From NCBI RefSeq assembly GCF_019823065.1, contig NZ_CP081966.1, forward strand, positions 5,177,501-5,241,500: a stretch of DNA of 64,000 nucleotides, in the 5' to 3' direction. Position numbers and translations under genes: made by a program. The notes beneath the pieces are model-generated. The model was not told where the DNA came from and did no database searches. It saw nothing but the letters and a program-made list of their open reading frames with translations. Origin of the DNA: Pseudomonas mosselii (lineage in GTDB: Bacteria; Pseudomonadota; Gammaproteobacteria; Pseudomonadales; Pseudomonadaceae). This document shows positions 1 through 9,962 of this stretch, in pieces (position 1 is the first letter of the stretch; the number at the start of each line of letters is the position of its first letter).

Positions 1-235
1 GCAGTTCCCAGGTCTTGCCGGCCGCCTGCGCATCGCGCATGAAGCCCAGCAGCAACGACAGGCCGACGCTGCTGGACTTCTCCACCGCAGAGCAGTCGAG
101 CACCAGGCGTGGTTCGCGGCACGCCGTGACCAGCGCCTTGCCCTGCTTGCGCAGGGCCGGACCGCTGCGATAGTCCAGCACGCCTGCCAGGGAGAGGACG
201 CCCGGCTCGGCCATGCTCACGGCGGCGTCACTCAT
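1..235 (-). CDS. mlaB: MlaB, STAS-domain subunit of the Mla transporter (partial)
   Basis: The reading frame starts at the ATG at 235 and runs off the left edge, so only about 78 N-terminal residues are visible. They read like a STAS domain (strand-rich start, then LVLDCSAVEKSSSVGLS, which holds the conserved serine region of anti-sigma-antagonist-like folds). MlaB is the small cytoplasmic subunit that stabilises the MlaFEDB ABC complex at the inner membrane. The start overlaps the mlaC stop by four bases (ATGA), showing translational coupling. It is the last visible gene of the leftward mlaFEDCB operon. The identification rests mainly on context. Confidence 0.85.
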   Translation of the reverse strand, partial: MSDAAVSMAEPGVLSLAGVLDYRSGPALRKQGKALVTACREPRLVLDCSAVEKSSSVGLSLLLGFMRDAQAAGKTWEL

Positions 236-885
236 TTGACTTCCTTATCCGGCGAGCTGTCCGCCGCTTCCTTGGCCTTGGCCACTTCGCCGGCCCAGCC
301 GTCGATGGTCTTGTCCAGGTTGTTGCCGTTGCGCTGCATGGCGTCCTGGAACTGGTCGCGGAACAGCTTGCCGATGTTGATGCCGTTGACGATGACGTTA
401 CGCACCTTCCACTCGCCGTCCAGCTTGACCATGGTGTATTGCACCGGATAGACCGCGCCGTTGGTGCCGGTGATCTTCATGCCGACGCTGGTGCGATCAT
501 CACCCTCGGCCTTGGCCGGATCGACGGTGATGCCCTGGTTGTTGTACTCCAGCAAGGCGTTGCCGTAGAACTGCATCAGGCTGCGTTTGAAGTTCTCCTG
601 GAAGCGCTGCATCTGCGCAGGGGTCGCCTTGCGCGAGTACTTGACGGTCATGATGCTCTTGGAAATACCGTCGGCATCGACCACCGGGCCAAGGTTGCTG
701 TTAAGCGCGCTGTAAAAGGCCTCGGGGTTGGCCTTGTACTGCTCCTTGTTGGCCTTCAGGTCGCTGAGCAACTGCGTGGTGGTGCCCTGGATCACATCAC
801 GGGCGGATTGCCCCGGCGCCGCCAGGGCCAGCAGGGGGAAGGCCGCCAGCAGAACCAGCAAGCCACGTCGCAGGATCGAAATCAT
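232..885 (-). CDS. mlaC: MlaC (Ttg2D), periplasmic phospholipid-binding protein
   Basis: A 217-residue protein with a Sec signal peptide at residues 1-22 (basic MISILRRG, hydrophobic core, cleavage after ALA). MlaC shuttles phospholipids through the periplasm between the outer-membrane MlaA complex and the inner-membrane MlaFEDB ABC transporter, keeping the outer leaflet asymmetric. In P. putida the homologue is Ttg2D, linked to toluene tolerance. The mature part contains the family features (ARDVIQGTTTQLLSDL near the start, VKYSRKATPAQMQRFQ in the middle, and GEWKVRNVIVNGINIG near the end). It lies 9 bases after mlaD in the same operon. Confidence 0.97.
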   Translation of the reverse strand: MISILRRGLLVLLAAFPLLALAAPGQSARDVIQGTTTQLLSDLKANKEQYKANPEAFYSALNSNLGPVVDADGISKSIMTVKYSRKATPAQMQRFQENFKRSLMQFYGNALLEYNNQGITVDPAKAEGDDRTSVGMKITGTNGAVYPVQYTMVKLDGEWKVRNVIVNGINIGKLFRDQFQDAMQRNGNNLDKTIDGWAGEVAKAKEAADSSPDKEVK

Positions 886-894
886 GGAAACTCC

Positions 895-1380
895 TTAATT
901 AGCCGGTTGCGCTTCTTTCGGTTCCTTGCCCACCGAGTTGAGCAGGAACTTGCCGATCAGGTCTTCCAGCACCAGTGCCGACTGGGTGTCGTGGATGGTG
1001 CTGCCATCCTTGAGTACCGCGTCCTCGCCGCCCACGCTGATACCGATGTACTTCTCGCCCAGCAGGCCTGCGGTCAGGATCGAGGCAGTGGAGTCGGTCG
1101 GCAGGTTGTCGACATGCTTGTCCAGCTGCAGCGTAACCCGGCCAGTGTAGGAATCGCGGTCCAGATCGATGGCCGTGACCTTGCCGATGGTCACACCGGC
1201 CATGGTCACCTTAGCTCTGACCGTCAAACCGGCGATATTGTCAAAATAAGCATAAACTTTATACGTGTCGCTGCTCGGGCTGGCCGACAGCCCGCTGACA
1301 CGCAGGGCCAGCAGCAGCAGCGCCAGGATCCCGGCCAGGAGGAACAGGCCGACACCGATTTCCAGGGTGCGGTTTTGCAT
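895..1380 (-). CDS. mlaD: MlaD (Ttg2C), MCE-domain substrate-binding subunit
   Basis: A 161-residue protein with one N-terminal membrane helix (about residues 7-30) followed by an MCE domain, which includes YFDNIAGLTVRAKVTMAGV and LGEKYIGI. MlaD forms a hexameric ring on the periplasmic face of the Mla ABC transporter and holds lipids for transfer to or from MlaC. The length is normal for Pseudomonas Ttg2C. The start ATG at 1380 overlaps the mlaE stop in the TGATG arrangement, so translation is probably coupled. Confidence 0.97.
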   Translation of the reverse strand: MQNRTLEIGVGLFLLAGILALLLLALRVSGLSASPSSDTYKVYAYFDNIAGLTVRAKVTMAGVTIGKVTAIDLDRDSYTGRVTLQLDKHVDNLPTDSTASILTAGLLGEKYIGISVGGEDAVLKDGSTIHDTQSALVLEDLIGKFLLNSVGKEPKEAQPAN

Positions 1381-2177
1381 CAGAAATCTCCAAACATCAA
1401 GGCGGTCAGAATAAAGTCCAGACCCAGGACTGCCAGCGAGGCATAGACCACGGTCTTGGTGGTGGCACGGCTGATCCCTTCTGAGGTGGGCTCACAGTCG
1501 TACCCCTGGAATACGGCGATCCAGGTGACGACGAAAGCGAACACCAGGCTCTTGATCAGCCCGTTGATCACGTCGTCGCTGAACGAAACGCTGTTCTGCA
1601 TGTTGGCCCAGAACGAACCTTCATAGACGCCCAGCCAGTCCACGGCGACCCACGAGCCACCCCAAATGCCGACCACGCTGAAGATAAGCGCCAGCAGCGG
1701 CAGCGAGATGAAACCGGCCCACAGCCTGGGGGCGACGATGTACTTGAGCGGGTCGACGCCGATCATCTCCAGGCTCGACAGTTGCTCGGTGGACTTCATG
1801 TTGCCGATCTCGGCGGTCAGCGCGGAGCCCGCGCGGCCGGCGAACAGCAAGGCGGTGACCACCGGCCCCAGCTCGCGCAGCAGGGTCAGGGCGACCATTT
1901 GCCCCACAGCCTGCTCCGAGCCGTACTTGGTGAGGATGCTGTAGCCCTGCAGGGCCAGTACCATGCCGATGAACACGCCGGACACGACGATGATTGCCAG
2001 CGACAATACGCCCACCGAGTACAGTTGCTTGACCAGCAGTTGGAAACCGCCGCCGATGCCGCTGCGTCCACCCAGCGAATGGCCGAGGAACAGGCACGAG
2101 CGTCCCAGCACGGCCAGTACATCGATGGCCGAACGGCCGAACAGACGGATACGTTCGAGTAAGGATTTTCTGCGCAT
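1380..2177 (-). CDS. mlaE: MlaE (Ttg2B), permease subunit of the Mla transporter
   Basis: A 265-residue inner-membrane permease of the MlaE/Ttg2B family with about five hydrophobic segments. The conserved stretch [22 protein letters not shown], broken here at [16 protein letters not shown] and [19 protein letters not shown], is the cytoplasmic coupling region of the family. I place the start at the ATG at 2177, which overlaps the mlaF stop as TGATG. A TTG one codon upstream is possible but less likely. It works with MlaF (ATPase), MlaD and MlaB to move phospholipids across the inner-membrane interface. Confidence 0.97.
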   Translation of the reverse strand: MRRKSLLERIRLFGRSAIDVLAVLGRSCLFLGHSLGGRSGIGGGFQLLVKQLYSVGVLSLAIIVVSGVFIGMVLALQGYSILTKYGSEQAVGQMVALTLLRELGPVVTALLFAGRAGSALTAEIGNMKSTEQLSSLEMIGVDPLKYIVAPRLWAGFISLPLLALIFSVVGIWGGSWVAVDWLGVYEGSFWANMQNSVSFSDDVINGLIKSLVFAFVVTWIAVFQGYDCEPTSEGISRATTKTVVYASLAVLGLDFILTALMFGDF

Positions 2178-2986
2178 CAACGCGTCCCCAACAGATCGGC
2201 GCGGTAGTCAGGCGCAGGGAAGTGGAAAGGTACCGGGCCGTCCGGGTCGCCTTTCATGAACTGGCGGATGCGCGGGTTGTCCGAGCCCATTAGTTCGTCC
2301 GGCGTGCCCTGCCCCAGCACCTGGCCGTCGCCAACCACATAGATGTAGTCGGCGATGCTCGCGGTTTCCGCGAGATCGTGGGAAACCACGATACTAGTGA
2401 TGCCGAGGGCGTCGTTGAGCAGGCGGATAAGGCGCACCAACACGCCCATGGCGATGGGGTCCTGCCCGACGAACGGCTCGTCGTACATGAGGATCTGCGG
2501 ATCGAGGGCGATCGCCCGTGCCAGCGCCACGCGGCGCTTCATGCCGCCGGACAACTCGTCGGGCATCAGGTCGATGGCGCCGCGCAAGCCCACGGCCTGC
2601 AACTTCATCAACACGATGTCACGGATCATCTCGTCCGACAGCTGCGTATGAACCCGCAGCGGGAAGGCCACGTTCTCGAACACATCCAGGTCGGTGAACA
2701 GCGCACCACTCTGAAAGAGCACGCCCATCTGCTTACGCGCGTCGAACAGGTCGCTGCGCGACAGCGCGGGAAGGTTCTGCCCGTTGACCCAGACCTCGCC
2801 ACCGGACGGGCGCAACTGCGCGCCCATCAGGCGCAGCAAGGTGGTCTTGCCGCATCCCGAAGGCCCCATGATGCCGGTGACCTTGCCGCGGGGAATGCGT
2901 ATGTCCACGTTGCTGAAAATGCTGCGCGAACCGCGCTTGAAGGTGACACCCTTCAACTCGACCGCGTAGGCGCTATCCACACTCAT
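2177..2986 (-). CDS. mlaF: MlaF (Ttg2A), ATP-binding subunit of the Mla transporter
   Basis: A 269-residue ABC ATPase and the first gene of the leftward operon. The Walker A motif GPSGCGKTT lies near residue 42, the signature is [14 protein letters not shown], Walker B is [13 protein letters not shown] (D-loop included), and the switch histidine is in VVSHD. It hydrolyses ATP to drive MlaE-mediated phospholipid movement in outer-membrane lipid asymmetry maintenance. A promoter-like site lies about 90 bases upstream, divergent from kdsD. Confidence 0.97.
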   Translation of the reverse strand: MSVDSAYAVELKGVTFKRGSRSIFSNVDIRIPRGKVTGIMGPSGCGKTTLLRLMGAQLRPSGGEVWVNGQNLPALSRSDLFDARKQMGVLFQSGALFTDLDVFENVAFPLRVHTQLSDEMIRDIVLMKLQAVGLRGAIDLMPDELSGGMKRRVALARAIALDPQILMYDEPFVGQDPIAMGVLVRLIRLLNDALGITSIVVSHDLAETASIADYIYVVGDGQVLGQGTPDELMGSDNPRIRQFMKGDPDGPVPFHFPAPDYRADLLGTR

Positions 2987-3075
2987 CTAGACTCCTTGCT
3001 AGTGCAGCCTCGTCATGTGGACGCCTGCCTTCATCTTGAAGGCACACAGGTCCCCTGCGGGCCGAATAGCGGCGA

Positions 3076-3105
3076 ACTATAGCACCGCTGATAGGCCCGC
3101 CCCAA
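3076..3105 (-). promoter_or_regulatory. Candidate promoter for mlaFEDCB
   Basis: Read leftwards, TTGGGG (3105-3100), an 18-base spacer and TATAGT (3081-3076) resemble a sigma-70 promoter with a good -10 and a partial -35. It points at mlaF and would give a leader of about 80 bases. This is motif matching only. Confidence 0.4.
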
Positions 3106-3192
3106 GGGCGTCCCCCCACTCGTTCAGGCCGCAGACAGGCTGGTGTGGCATCCATATGACATTCGAAGGATGAGCCTTTCACACATTACGGC

Positions 3193-3198
3193 TATAAT
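3193..3198 (+). promoter_or_regulatory. -10 element upstream of kdsD
   Basis: A perfect TATAAT lies 33 bases before the kdsD ATG. No convincing -35 is visible at the proper distance, so the promoter may be activator dependent or use a weak -35. It is the only strong promoter sign at the head of the kds-lpt-rpoN cluster. Confidence 0.5.
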
Positions 3199-3230
3199 CG
3201 CCGCCTTTTCATCAGGCATTGCGTTTCAAC

Positions 3231-4205
3231 ATGACCCAATCCAGCGAGCTGATCCAATCCGCCCAGCGCACCCTGCGCCTCGAACTCGAGGCCGTGGAGG
3301 CCCTGCTGGCCCGCATCGACGGTGACTTCGTCAAGGCCTGCGAGCTGATCCTGGCCAGCAAGGGACGGGTCGTGGTGGTGGGCATGGGCAAGTCGGGGCA
3401 TATCGGCAACAAGATCGCCGCCACCCTGGCCAGCACGGGCACCCCGGCGTTCTTCGTGCACCCGGCCGAGGCCAGCCACGGCGACATGGGCATGATCACC
3501 CGGGACGATGTCATTCTTGCCCTGTCCAACTCCGGCAGCACCGCCGAGATCGTCACCCTGCTGCCGCTGATCAAGCGCCTGGGCATCCAGATGATCAGCC
3601 TGACCGGCAACCCGGGCTCGCCCCTGGCCCAGGCCGCCGAGGTCAATCTCGACGCCAGCGTCGCCCAGGAAGCCTGCCCGCTCAACCTGGCGCCGACCTC
3701 CTCCACCACCGCCGCGCTGGCGCTGGGCGACGCCCTGGCCATTGCCCTGCTCGAGGCCCGCGGCTTCACCGCCGAGGACTTCGCCTTCTCCCACCCCGGT
3801 GGCGCGCTGGGTCGTCGCCTGCTGCTGAAGGTCGAGAACGTCATGCATGCCGGCGAGGAGCTGCCCCTGGTGAAGCGCGGCACCCTGCTCAAGGACGCGC
3901 TGCTTGAAATGTCTCGTAAGGGTCTGGGCATGACCGTGGTCCTGGGTGACGACGGCAAGCTCGCCGGCGTGTTCACCGACGGTGACCTGCGCCGCAGCCT
4001 GGACCGCAACATCGACGTGCACAAGACCCTCATCGACGAGGTCATGACCGTGCACGGCAAGACCGCCCGCGCCGAGATGCTCGCCGCCGAGGCGCTGAAG
4101 ATCATGGAAGACCACAAGATCAGCGCGCTGGTGGTCGTCGATCAGGAAGACCGCCCGACCGGCGCCCTGAACATGCACGACCTGCTGCGCGCCGGAGTGA
4201 TGTAA
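3231..4205 (+). CDS. kdsD: KdsD, arabinose-5-phosphate isomerase
   Basis: A 324-residue enzyme that converts ribulose-5-phosphate to arabinose-5-phosphate, the first step toward Kdo for lipopolysaccharide. It has an N-terminal SIS sugar-isomerase domain (GRVVVVGMGKSGHIG, then LALSNSGSTAEIVTLLP) and two C-terminal CBS domains beginning near VENVMHAGEELPLV and IDEVMTVHGKTA. The ATG at 3231 gives the normal family length. A TTG 12 bases upstream is also in frame. It is followed immediately by kdsC, as in P. aeruginosa. Confidence 0.97.
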   Translation: MTQSSELIQSAQRTLRLELEAVEALLARIDGDFVKACELILASKGRVVVVGMGKSGHIGNKIAATLASTGTPAFFVHPAEASHGDMGMITRDDVILALSNSGSTAEIVTLLPLIKRLGIQMISLTGNPGSPLAQAAEVNLDASVAQEACPLNLAPTSSTTAALALGDALAIALLEARGFTAEDFAFSHPGGALGRRLLLKVENVMHAGEELPLVKRGTLLKDALLEMSRKGLGMTVVLGDDGKLAGVFTDGDLRRSLDRNIDVHKTLIDEVMTVHGKTARAEMLAAEALKIMEDHKISALVVVDQEDRPTGALNMHDLLRAGVM

Positions 4206-4730
4206 ATGAACCAGGACCTGATGCAACGCGCCAAGGCCATCAAGCTGGCGGTGTTCGACGTCGACGGCGTGCTCACCGACGGCCGCCTGTACTTCCTCGA
4301 GGACGGCAGCGAGTTCAAGACCTTCAACACCCTCGACGGCCACGGCATCAAGATGCTCATGGCCGCGGGCGTGACCACCGCGATCATCAGCGGGCGCAAG
4401 ACCCCGGTGGTCGAGCGCCGGGCGAAGAACCTCGGCATCCCGCACCTGTTCCAGGGCCGCGAGGACAAACTGGTGGTGCTCGACGGCCTGCTCGCCGAAC
4501 TCAATCTAAGCTATGAACAGGTCGCCTACCTCGGCGACGACCTGCCCGACCTGCCGGTTATCCGCCGCGTCGGCCTGGGCATGGCGGTGCACAACGCCGC
4601 GGCATTCGTTCGCCAGCACGCCCATGGCGTTACCCAGGCTCGCGGCGGCGAAGGCGCCGCCCGCGAGTTCTGCGAACTGATCATGCAGGCCCAGGGCACC
4701 CTGGACGCTGCCAACGCCCATTACCTGTAA
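4206..4730 (+). CDS. kdsC: KdsC, 3-deoxy-D-manno-octulosonate-8-phosphate phosphatase
   Basis: A 174-residue HAD-superfamily C0-type phosphatase that removes phosphate from Kdo-8-phosphate. The catalytic motif VFDVDGVLTDG is at residues 16-26, motif II lies around AIISGRK, and the Mg-binding motif is YLGDDLPDLPV. The start codon follows the kdsD stop with no gap. The product feeds CMP-Kdo formation and lipid A-core assembly. Confidence 0.98.
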   Translation: MNQDLMQRAKAIKLAVFDVDGVLTDGRLYFLEDGSEFKTFNTLDGHGIKMLMAAGVTTAIISGRKTPVVERRAKNLGIPHLFQGREDKLVVLDGLLAELNLSYEQVAYLGDDLPDLPVIRRVGLGMAVHNAAAFVRQHAHGVTQARGGEGAAREFCELIMQAQGTLDAANAHYL

Positions 4731-4738
4731 GGCTGCCC

Positions 4739-5311
4739 ATGCTCAGCAAGAAGATCAGAAATGTCGCGCTGCTAGGCGGGATCGCCGCCGTGCTCGTTGC
4801 AGTAGGCTATTGGAATATCAGCCCGGAGAGCTTCCTCGACCAGCCGCAGGCCCAGGTCGACCAGAGTGCCATCGACTACTATGCGATCAACGCCCACAGC
4901 CTGCAGTTCCTGCCCGACGGCAAGCTGCAGTACGAGATGACCGCCGCCAAGGTCGAGCATTTGAAGGCCAGCGAGGTCACCCTAGTGACCACGCCCGACC
5001 TGCACATGTACCGTGGCACCGAGTATCCCTGGCACGTGCAGAGCAAGCGCGCCGAGGTCAATCCGGACGGCACCGAGGTCGAGCTGATCGACGATGTGCG
5101 CGTGGCGCGCACCGACGAGAAGCAACGTGAAACCATCATCACCAGCACACGCATGACCGTGTTCCCGCAGAAGCAATATGCGCAGACCGAGCAAGCCGTT
5201 AGAATCGACGGCGCCGGTGGCACGACTACGGGCAAAGGAATGAAAGCGTATTTGAAAGAAGGCAGGATGGACCTGCTCTCTAACGTAAGAGGACAGTATG
5301 AGGCTCGTTAA
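4739..5311 (+). CDS. lptC: LptC, inner-membrane LPS export protein
   Basis: A 190-residue bitopic protein with one N-terminal helix (about residues 8-26) and a periplasmic beta-jellyroll. LptC receives LPS from LptB2FG and passes it to LptA. The 14-base overlap of its 3' end with lptA and its place between kdsC and lptA are typical. Weak sequence conservation is normal for the family; motifs such as LQFLPDGKLQYEMTA and NPDGTEVELIDDVRV fit. Confidence 0.95.
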   Translation: MLSKKIRNVALLGGIAAVLVAVGYWNISPESFLDQPQAQVDQSAIDYYAINAHSLQFLPDGKLQYEMTAAKVEHLKASEVTLVTTPDLHMYRGTEYPWHVQSKRAEVNPDGTEVELIDDVRVARTDEKQRETIITSTRMTVFPQKQYAQTEQAVRIDGAGGTTTGKGMKAYLKEGRMDLLSNVRGQYEAR

Positions 5312-5822
5312 AACCATCCCCCTTCTGCTCAGCCTGGGCGTAGCACTGGGAAGCGCGAGCGCCTTCGCCCTGCCGAACGACCGTGACCAGCCGATCCGCA
5401 TCCAGGCGGACAACGCCCACCTGGACGACAAGCAGGGCGTTGCCACCTATACCGGCGACGTGATCATCACCCAGGGTTCGATGATGATCAAAGGCAACAC
5501 CGTGACCATGACCCGCGCCGCCTCCGGCGACATCGACGTGGTCACCTCGGTGGGCAACCTGGCCTACTTCGAGCAACAGCAGAGCGCCGCCAAGCCCGAC
5601 AAGATGAAAGGCTGGGCCGTGACCATCCAGTACCAGGCGCAGAAAGACATGGTGATCCTCACCGATCGCGCCAAGGTCGAGAACGAAGGCAACACCACCG
5701 AAGGCGAGAAGATCGTCTACAACACCAAGACCCAGGTGGCTACCGCCGGTCGCGGTGGCAACGTGACTGCACCACGTCAGCGCATCGACATGGTCATTCA
5801 ACCGAAGAAAAAGGCCGAGTAA
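5298..5822 (+). CDS. lptA: LptA, periplasmic LPS bridge protein
   Basis: A 174-residue protein with a signal peptide (residues 1-23, cleaved after SAFA). The OstA-type domain carries DQPIRIQADNAHLDDKQGVATYTGDV near its start; of this, IQADNAHLDDKQGVATYTG is the family hallmark. LptA polymerises into a bridge carrying LPS between LptC and LptDE. It overlaps lptC by 14 bases and ends one base before the lptB ATG. Confidence 0.97.
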   Translation: MRLVKTIPLLLSLGVALGSASAFALPNDRDQPIRIQADNAHLDDKQGVATYTGDVIITQGSMMIKGNTVTMTRAASGDIDVVTSVGNLAYFEQQQSAAKPDKMKGWAVTIQYQAQKDMVILTDRAKVENEGNTTEGEKIVYNTKTQVATAGRGGNVTAPRQRIDMVIQPKKKAE

Positions 5823-6548
5823 ATGGCAACCCTCAAAGCCCAGCACCTGGCCAAGAGCTACAAGGGCCGGCAGGTCGTTCGCGACGTCAGCCTGTCCATC
5901 GACAGCGGCCAGATCGTCGGCCTGCTAGGCCCCAACGGCGCCGGCAAGACCACCTGTTTCTACATGATCGTCGGCCTGGTCCAGGCCGACCAAGGTCGCG
6001 TGCTGATCGACAGCCTCGACGTCAGCCACCAACCCATGCACGGGCGCGCCCAGGCCGGTATCGGCTACCTGCCGCAGGAAGCCTCGATCTTCCGCAAGCT
6101 GTCGGTGGCCGACAACATCATGGCCATCCTCGAGACACGCAAGGACCTCGACCGTGACGGTCGGCGCAAGGAGCTGGAAAGCCTGCTGCAGGAGTTCCAC
6201 ATCAGCCATATCCGCGACAACCTCGGCATGAGCCTCTCCGGCGGCGAACGCCGCCGCGTCGAGATCGCCCGTGCCCTGGCCACCGCGCCCAAGTTCATCC
6301 TGCTGGACGAACCCTTTGCCGGTGTCGACCCGATCTCTGTCGGCGACATCAAGCAGATCATCCACCACCTCAAGAACAAGGGTATCGGCGTCCTGATCAC
6401 CGACCACAACGTTCGCGAGACCCTGGACATCTGCGAGACCGCCTACATCGTCAACGATGGCCAGCTGATCGCCGAAGGCGACGCCGAGACCATCCTGGCC
6501 AACCAGCTGGTCAAGGAAGTATACCTGGGGCACGAGTTCCGACTCTGA
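5823..6548 (+). CDS. lptB: LptB, ATPase of the LPS export ABC transporter
   Basis: A 241-residue ABC ATPase with Walker [11 protein letters not shown]-loop in [13 protein letters not shown], signature [15 protein letters not shown], Walker [14 protein letters not shown] and switch histidine in [10 protein letters not shown]. It powers LPS extraction by LptB2FGC. The start ATG abuts the lptA stop. The partners lptF and lptG are usually elsewhere on Pseudomonas chromosomes and are not in this window. Confidence 0.98.
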   Translation: MATLKAQHLAKSYKGRQVVRDVSLSIDSGQIVGLLGPNGAGKTTCFYMIVGLVQADQGRVLIDSLDVSHQPMHGRAQAGIGYLPQEASIFRKLSVADNIMAILETRKDLDRDGRRKELESLLQEFHISHIRDNLGMSLSGGERRRVEIARALATAPKFILLDEPFAGVDPISVGDIKQIIHHLKNKGIGVLITDHNVRETLDICETAYIVNDGQLIAEGDAETILANQLVKEVYLGHEFRL

Positions 6549-6721
6549 CCCTGGCCTGCCCGGAGCACTGGCGCAGGCGCCTGTTCGAGGCTTAAGTTGT
6601 TACAGTGCTCTAGGCAAACGCTGCAATTTCAGGCATATAACTTGCTTAAAATCGGCGCCCAGGCGCCCTCCGTGTAGTGGATGGCGCATGCGCGCCGGCA
6701 ACAAGGTATCAAGCCCCAGCC

Positions 6722-8221
6722 ATGAAACCATCGCTCGTCCTAAAAATGGGCCAGCAACTGACGATGACCCCGCAGTTGCAACAGGCCATCCGTCTGCTTC
6801 AGCTCTCCACCCTGGACCTCCAGCAGGAAATCCAGGAAGCGCTGGAGTCCAATCCGATGCTCGAACGTCAGGAAGACGGCGAGGACTTCGACAACAGCGA
6901 CCCGATGGCGGACAACGCCGAGAACAAGCCGGCCGCCGAAGTCCAGGACAACAGCTTCCAGGAAACCAGTACCAGCAGCACCGCTGAAAACCTCGAAGAC
7001 GGCGAATGGGCCGAGCGCATCCCCAACGAACTGCCGGTCGACACCGCCTGGGAGGACATCTACCAGACCAGCGCCAGTAGCCTGCCGAGCAATGATGACG
7101 ACGAGTGGGACTTCACCACCCGCACCTCGGTCGGCGAGAGCCTGCAGAGTCACCTGCTGTGGCAGCTCAACCTGGCGCCGATGTCCGACACCGACCGCCT
7201 GATCGCCGTCACCCTGATCGACAGCATCAACGGCCAGGGCTACCTGGAGGACTCCCTCGAGGAAATCTGCGCAGGCTTCGACCCGGAACTCGACATCGAG
7301 CTGGACGAGGTCGAGGCGGTGCTGCACCGCATCCAGCAGTTCGAACCCGCCGGCATCGGCGCCCGCTCCCTGGGCGAATGCCTGCTGCTGCAACTGCGCC
7401 AACTGCCGGCCTCGACGCCTTGGATGGGTGAGGCCCAGCGCCTGGTCACCGACTTCATCGACCTGCTCGGCAGCCGCGACTACAGCCAGCTGATGCGCCG
7501 CATGAAGCTCAAGGAAGACGAGCTGCGCCAGGTCATCGAACTGGTGCAGACCCTCAACCCGCGCCCCGGCTCGCAGATCGAGTCCAGCGAGCCCGAGTAC
7601 GTCGTGCCCGACGTCATCGTGCGCAAGGACAGCGAGCGCTGGCTGGTCGAGCTCAACCAGGAAGCGGTACCGCGCCTGCGGGTCAACCCGCAGTACGCCG
7701 GCTTCGTTCGCCGCGCCGACACCAGCGCCGACAACACCTTCATGCGCAACCAGCTGCAGGAAGCGCGCTGGTTCATCAAGAGCCTGCAGAGCCGCAACGA
7801 GACGCTGATGAAGGTGGCGACACAGATCGTCGAGCACCAGCGCGGCTTCCTCGACCATGGCGACGAGGCCATGAAGCCGCTGGTGCTGCACGATATCGCC
7901 GAGGCGGTGGGCATGCACGAGTCGACCATTTCCCGGGTGACCACGCAGAAATACATGCACACCCCGCGCGGCATCTACGAACTGAAATACTTTTTCTCCA
8001 GCCACGTGAGCACCGCCGAAGGCGGCGAATGCTCGTCCACGGCGATTCGTGCGATCATCAAGAAACTGGTGGCGGCGGAAAATCAGAAAAAGCCATTGAG
8101 TGACAGCAAGATCGCTGGTTTACTGGAGGCACAAGGCATCCAGGTAGCCCGTCGCACCGTCGCCAAGTACCGCGAATCGTTGGGCATCGCCCCATCGAGC
8201 GAGCGCAAGCGACTGATGTAG
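6722..8221 (+). CDS. rpoN: RpoN, RNA polymerase sigma-54 factor
   Basis: A 499-residue sigma-54. The N-terminal glutamine-rich activator-interacting region starts [20 protein letters not shown]. It is followed by an acidic stretch at about residues 50-140, the core-binding domain, the HTH ([19 protein letters not shown]), and the RpoN box [10 protein letters not shown] near the C-terminus that reads the -24 element. It directs nitrogen, flagellar and carbon-catabolic promoters. I chose the ATG at 6722, which gives the family length, over in-frame codons upstream. It is followed by hpf-ptsN-rapZ-ptsO, the conserved rpoN neighbourhood. Confidence 0.98.
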   Translation: MKPSLVLKMGQQLTMTPQLQQAIRLLQLSTLDLQQEIQEALESNPMLERQEDGEDFDNSDPMADNAENKPAAEVQDNSFQETSTSSTAENLEDGEWAERIPNELPVDTAWEDIYQTSASSLPSNDDDEWDFTTRTSVGESLQSHLLWQLNLAPMSDTDRLIAVTLIDSINGQGYLEDSLEEICAGFDPELDIELDEVEAVLHRIQQFEPAGIGARSLGECLLLQLRQLPASTPWMGEAQRLVTDFIDLLGSRDYSQLMRRMKLKEDELRQVIELVQTLNPRPGSQIESSEPEYVVPDVIVRKDSERWLVELNQEAVPRLRVNPQYAGFVRRADTSADNTFMRNQLQEARWFIKSLQSRNETLMKVATQIVEHQRGFLDHGDEAMKPLVLHDIAEAVGMHESTISRVTTQKYMHTPRGIYELKYFFSSHVSTAEGGECSSTAIRAIIKKLVAAENQKKPLSDSKIAGLLEAQGIQVARRTVAKYRESLGIAPSSERKRLM

Positions 8222-8299
8222 CCCCAGGATGTGCCACAGCGTTTCAGTGGCAGGTGCAAGACCTGCCTCTTTATGCACGGGCAACAAAGGAGAAGCTGT

Positions 8300-8608
8300 A
8301 TGCAAGTCAACATCAGTGGACAGCATGTAGAAGTCACCCAACCACTGCGCGATTACGTGCTCGAGAAGCTCGCCCGCGTGGAGGGTCATTTCGACAAGAT
8401 CACCAATGCGACGGTGATCATGAAGGTCGAGAAGCTGCAGCAGAAGGTGGAAGCCACACTCCAGATTCCCGGTGGCGAAGTCGTCGCCAACGCCGAACAC
8501 CAAGACATGTACGCGGCGATCGACGCCCTGGCCGACAAACTCGATCGCCAACTGAAAAAACACAAGGAAAAACAGCAAAGCCTGCTGCAAGGCGCAGCCG
8601 CCCGCTGA
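8300..8608 (+). CDS. hpf: Hpf, short hibernation-promoting factor
   Basis: A 102-residue ribosome-binding protein of the short HPF/YfiA type. It starts MQVNISGQHVEVTQPLRDYV and contains the conserved helix KLARVEGHFDKITNATV and the basic end KLDRQLKKHKEKQ. It binds the 30S decoding centre and promotes 100S dimers in stationary phase. The Shine-Dalgarno sequence AAAGGAGA lies 6 bases before the ATG and fixes the start. It is the gene right after rpoN, as in other gammaproteobacteria. Confidence 0.96.
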   Translation: MQVNISGQHVEVTQPLRDYVLEKLARVEGHFDKITNATVIMKVEKLQQKVEATLQIPGGEVVANAEHQDMYAAIDALADKLDRQLKKHKEKQQSLLQGAAAR

Positions 8609-8620
8609 TCCCCCTCATCC

Positions 8621-9085
8621 ATGATCCGACTTGAAACCATCCTGACCCCCGGCCGTTCACTCGTGAACGTGCCGGGCGGCAGCAAGAAGCGCGCCCTGGA
8701 AAAGGTCGCCACCCTGATCGCCGAGCAAGTACCCGAGCTGGAGATGCAAGATGTCTTCGACAAGCTCATCGCTCGGGAAAAACTCGGCTCCACCGGTTTT
8801 GGCAATGGCATCGCCATTCCGCACTGCCGGCTTGTGGGTTGCAGCGCGCCAGTAAGCGCCCTGCTGCACCTGGATGCCCCCATTGATTATGACGCCATCG
8901 ATGGTGCCCCGGTCGACCTGCTGTTCGTCCTGCTGGTCCCGGAAGCTGCCACCGATGCCCACCTTGAACTGCTGCGCCAGATCGCCAGCATGCTAGATCG
9001 CAAGGAGGTCCGCGATCGCCTGCGTGCCGCCGACAGCAGCGAGACCCTTTACCAGGTCGTCCTGGACGTACAGAACGAGCACTGA
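8621..9085 (+). CDS. ptsN: PtsN, nitrogen-PTS enzyme IIA
   Basis: A 154-residue EIIA(Ntr) protein of the PTS fructose/mannitol IIA fold. The phospho-accepting histidine is in [11 protein letters not shown] (about residue 68). It accepts phosphate from NPr (PtsO, encoded 0.9 kb downstream) and in P. putida modulates carbon/nitrogen balance, potassium uptake and polymer synthesis. It lies 12 bases after hpf and 2 bases before rapZ. Confidence 0.97.
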   Translation: MIRLETILTPGRSLVNVPGGSKKRALEKVATLIAEQVPELEMQDVFDKLIAREKLGSTGFGNGIAIPHCRLVGCSAPVSALLHLDAPIDYDAIDGAPVDLLFVLLVPEAATDAHLELLRQIASMLDRKEVRDRLRAADSSETLYQVVLDVQNEH

Positions 9086-9087
9086 AC

Positions 9088-9942
9088 ATGCGCCTGATCA
9101 TCGTCAGCGGCCGCTCCGGCTCCGGTAAGAGTACCGCCCTCGACGTGCTGGAAGACAACGGCTACTACTGCATCGACAACCTGCCCGCCGGGCTGCTGCC
9201 GCAACTGGCGGAAAACGCGCTGCTCAACACCGAGCTGCTGCAACCGAAGGTCGCTGTGTCCATTGATGCGCGCAACCTGCCCAGCCACCTGTCACGCTTC
9301 CCCGAACTGCTGACAGATGCACGTTCGCGCCATATCCAGTGCGACGTGCTGTACCTGGACGCCGACGAAGACACCCTGCTCAAGCGCTTCTCGGAAACCC
9401 GCCGCCGCCACCCGCTGACCAACGACAGCCGTTCGCTGGCCGAGGCGATCCGCGTGGAAAGCGAGCTGCTCGGCCCGATCGCCGACCTCGCCGACCTGAA
9501 GATCGACACCACCAGCCTGAACCTCTATCAACTGCGCGATTCGATCAAGCTGCGCCTGCTCAACCAGCCCGAGCCAGGCACCGCGTTCCTGGTCGAGTCA
9601 TTCGGTTTCAAGCGTGGCATGCCGGTGGACGCCGACCTGGTGTTCGACGTGCGCTGCCTACCCAATCCGTACTGGAAGCCGGAACTTCGTGAGCATTCCG
9701 GCCTCGAACAGCCGGTAATTGATTACCTGGCCGCCCAACCGGACGTCGAGGAAATGTTCCAGGACATCTCCGGCTACCTGCTCAAGTGGCTGCCGCGCTT
9801 CGCCGCCAGCAACCGCGCTTACGTCACCATCGCCATCGGCTGTACCGGCGGCCACCACCGCTCGGTGTACATCACCGAACGGCTTGGCCAACTGCTCCAG
9901 CAATCCCTGAAAAACGTCCAGGTCCGCCACCGCGACCTCTAG
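9088..9942 (+). CDS. rapZ: RapZ, RNase adapter / nucleotide-binding protein
   Basis: A 284-residue RapZ (YvcJ) family protein. Walker [19 protein letters not shown] is at the N-terminus, DNLPAG follows, and the C-terminal domain holds [13 protein letters not shown], which carries conserved RNA/metabolite-binding residues. In enterobacteria RapZ targets the sRNA GlmZ to RNase E. GlmZ is not known in pseudomonads, so the role here may differ. It is positioned between ptsN and ptsO as usual. Confidence 0.96.
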   Translation: MRLIIVSGRSGSGKSTALDVLEDNGYYCIDNLPAGLLPQLAENALLNTELLQPKVAVSIDARNLPSHLSRFPELLTDARSRHIQCDVLYLDADEDTLLKRFSETRRRHPLTNDSRSLAEAIRVESELLGPIADLADLKIDTTSLNLYQLRDSIKLRLLNQPEPGTAFLVESFGFKRGMPVDADLVFDVRCLPNPYWKPELREHSGLEQPVIDYLAAQPDVEEMFQDISGYLLKWLPRFAASNRAYVTIAIGCTGGHHRSVYITERLGQLLQQSLKNVQVRHRDL

Positions 9943-9962
9943 CCCACAGGATCCGCCCCACG

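Noticed and set aside
6549..6721. A promoter directly before rpoN
   Set aside because: TTAAAA at 6646 and several TTG hexamers occur, but none has a partner at 16-18 bases that reaches a credible score. rpoN may be read from upstream as well.
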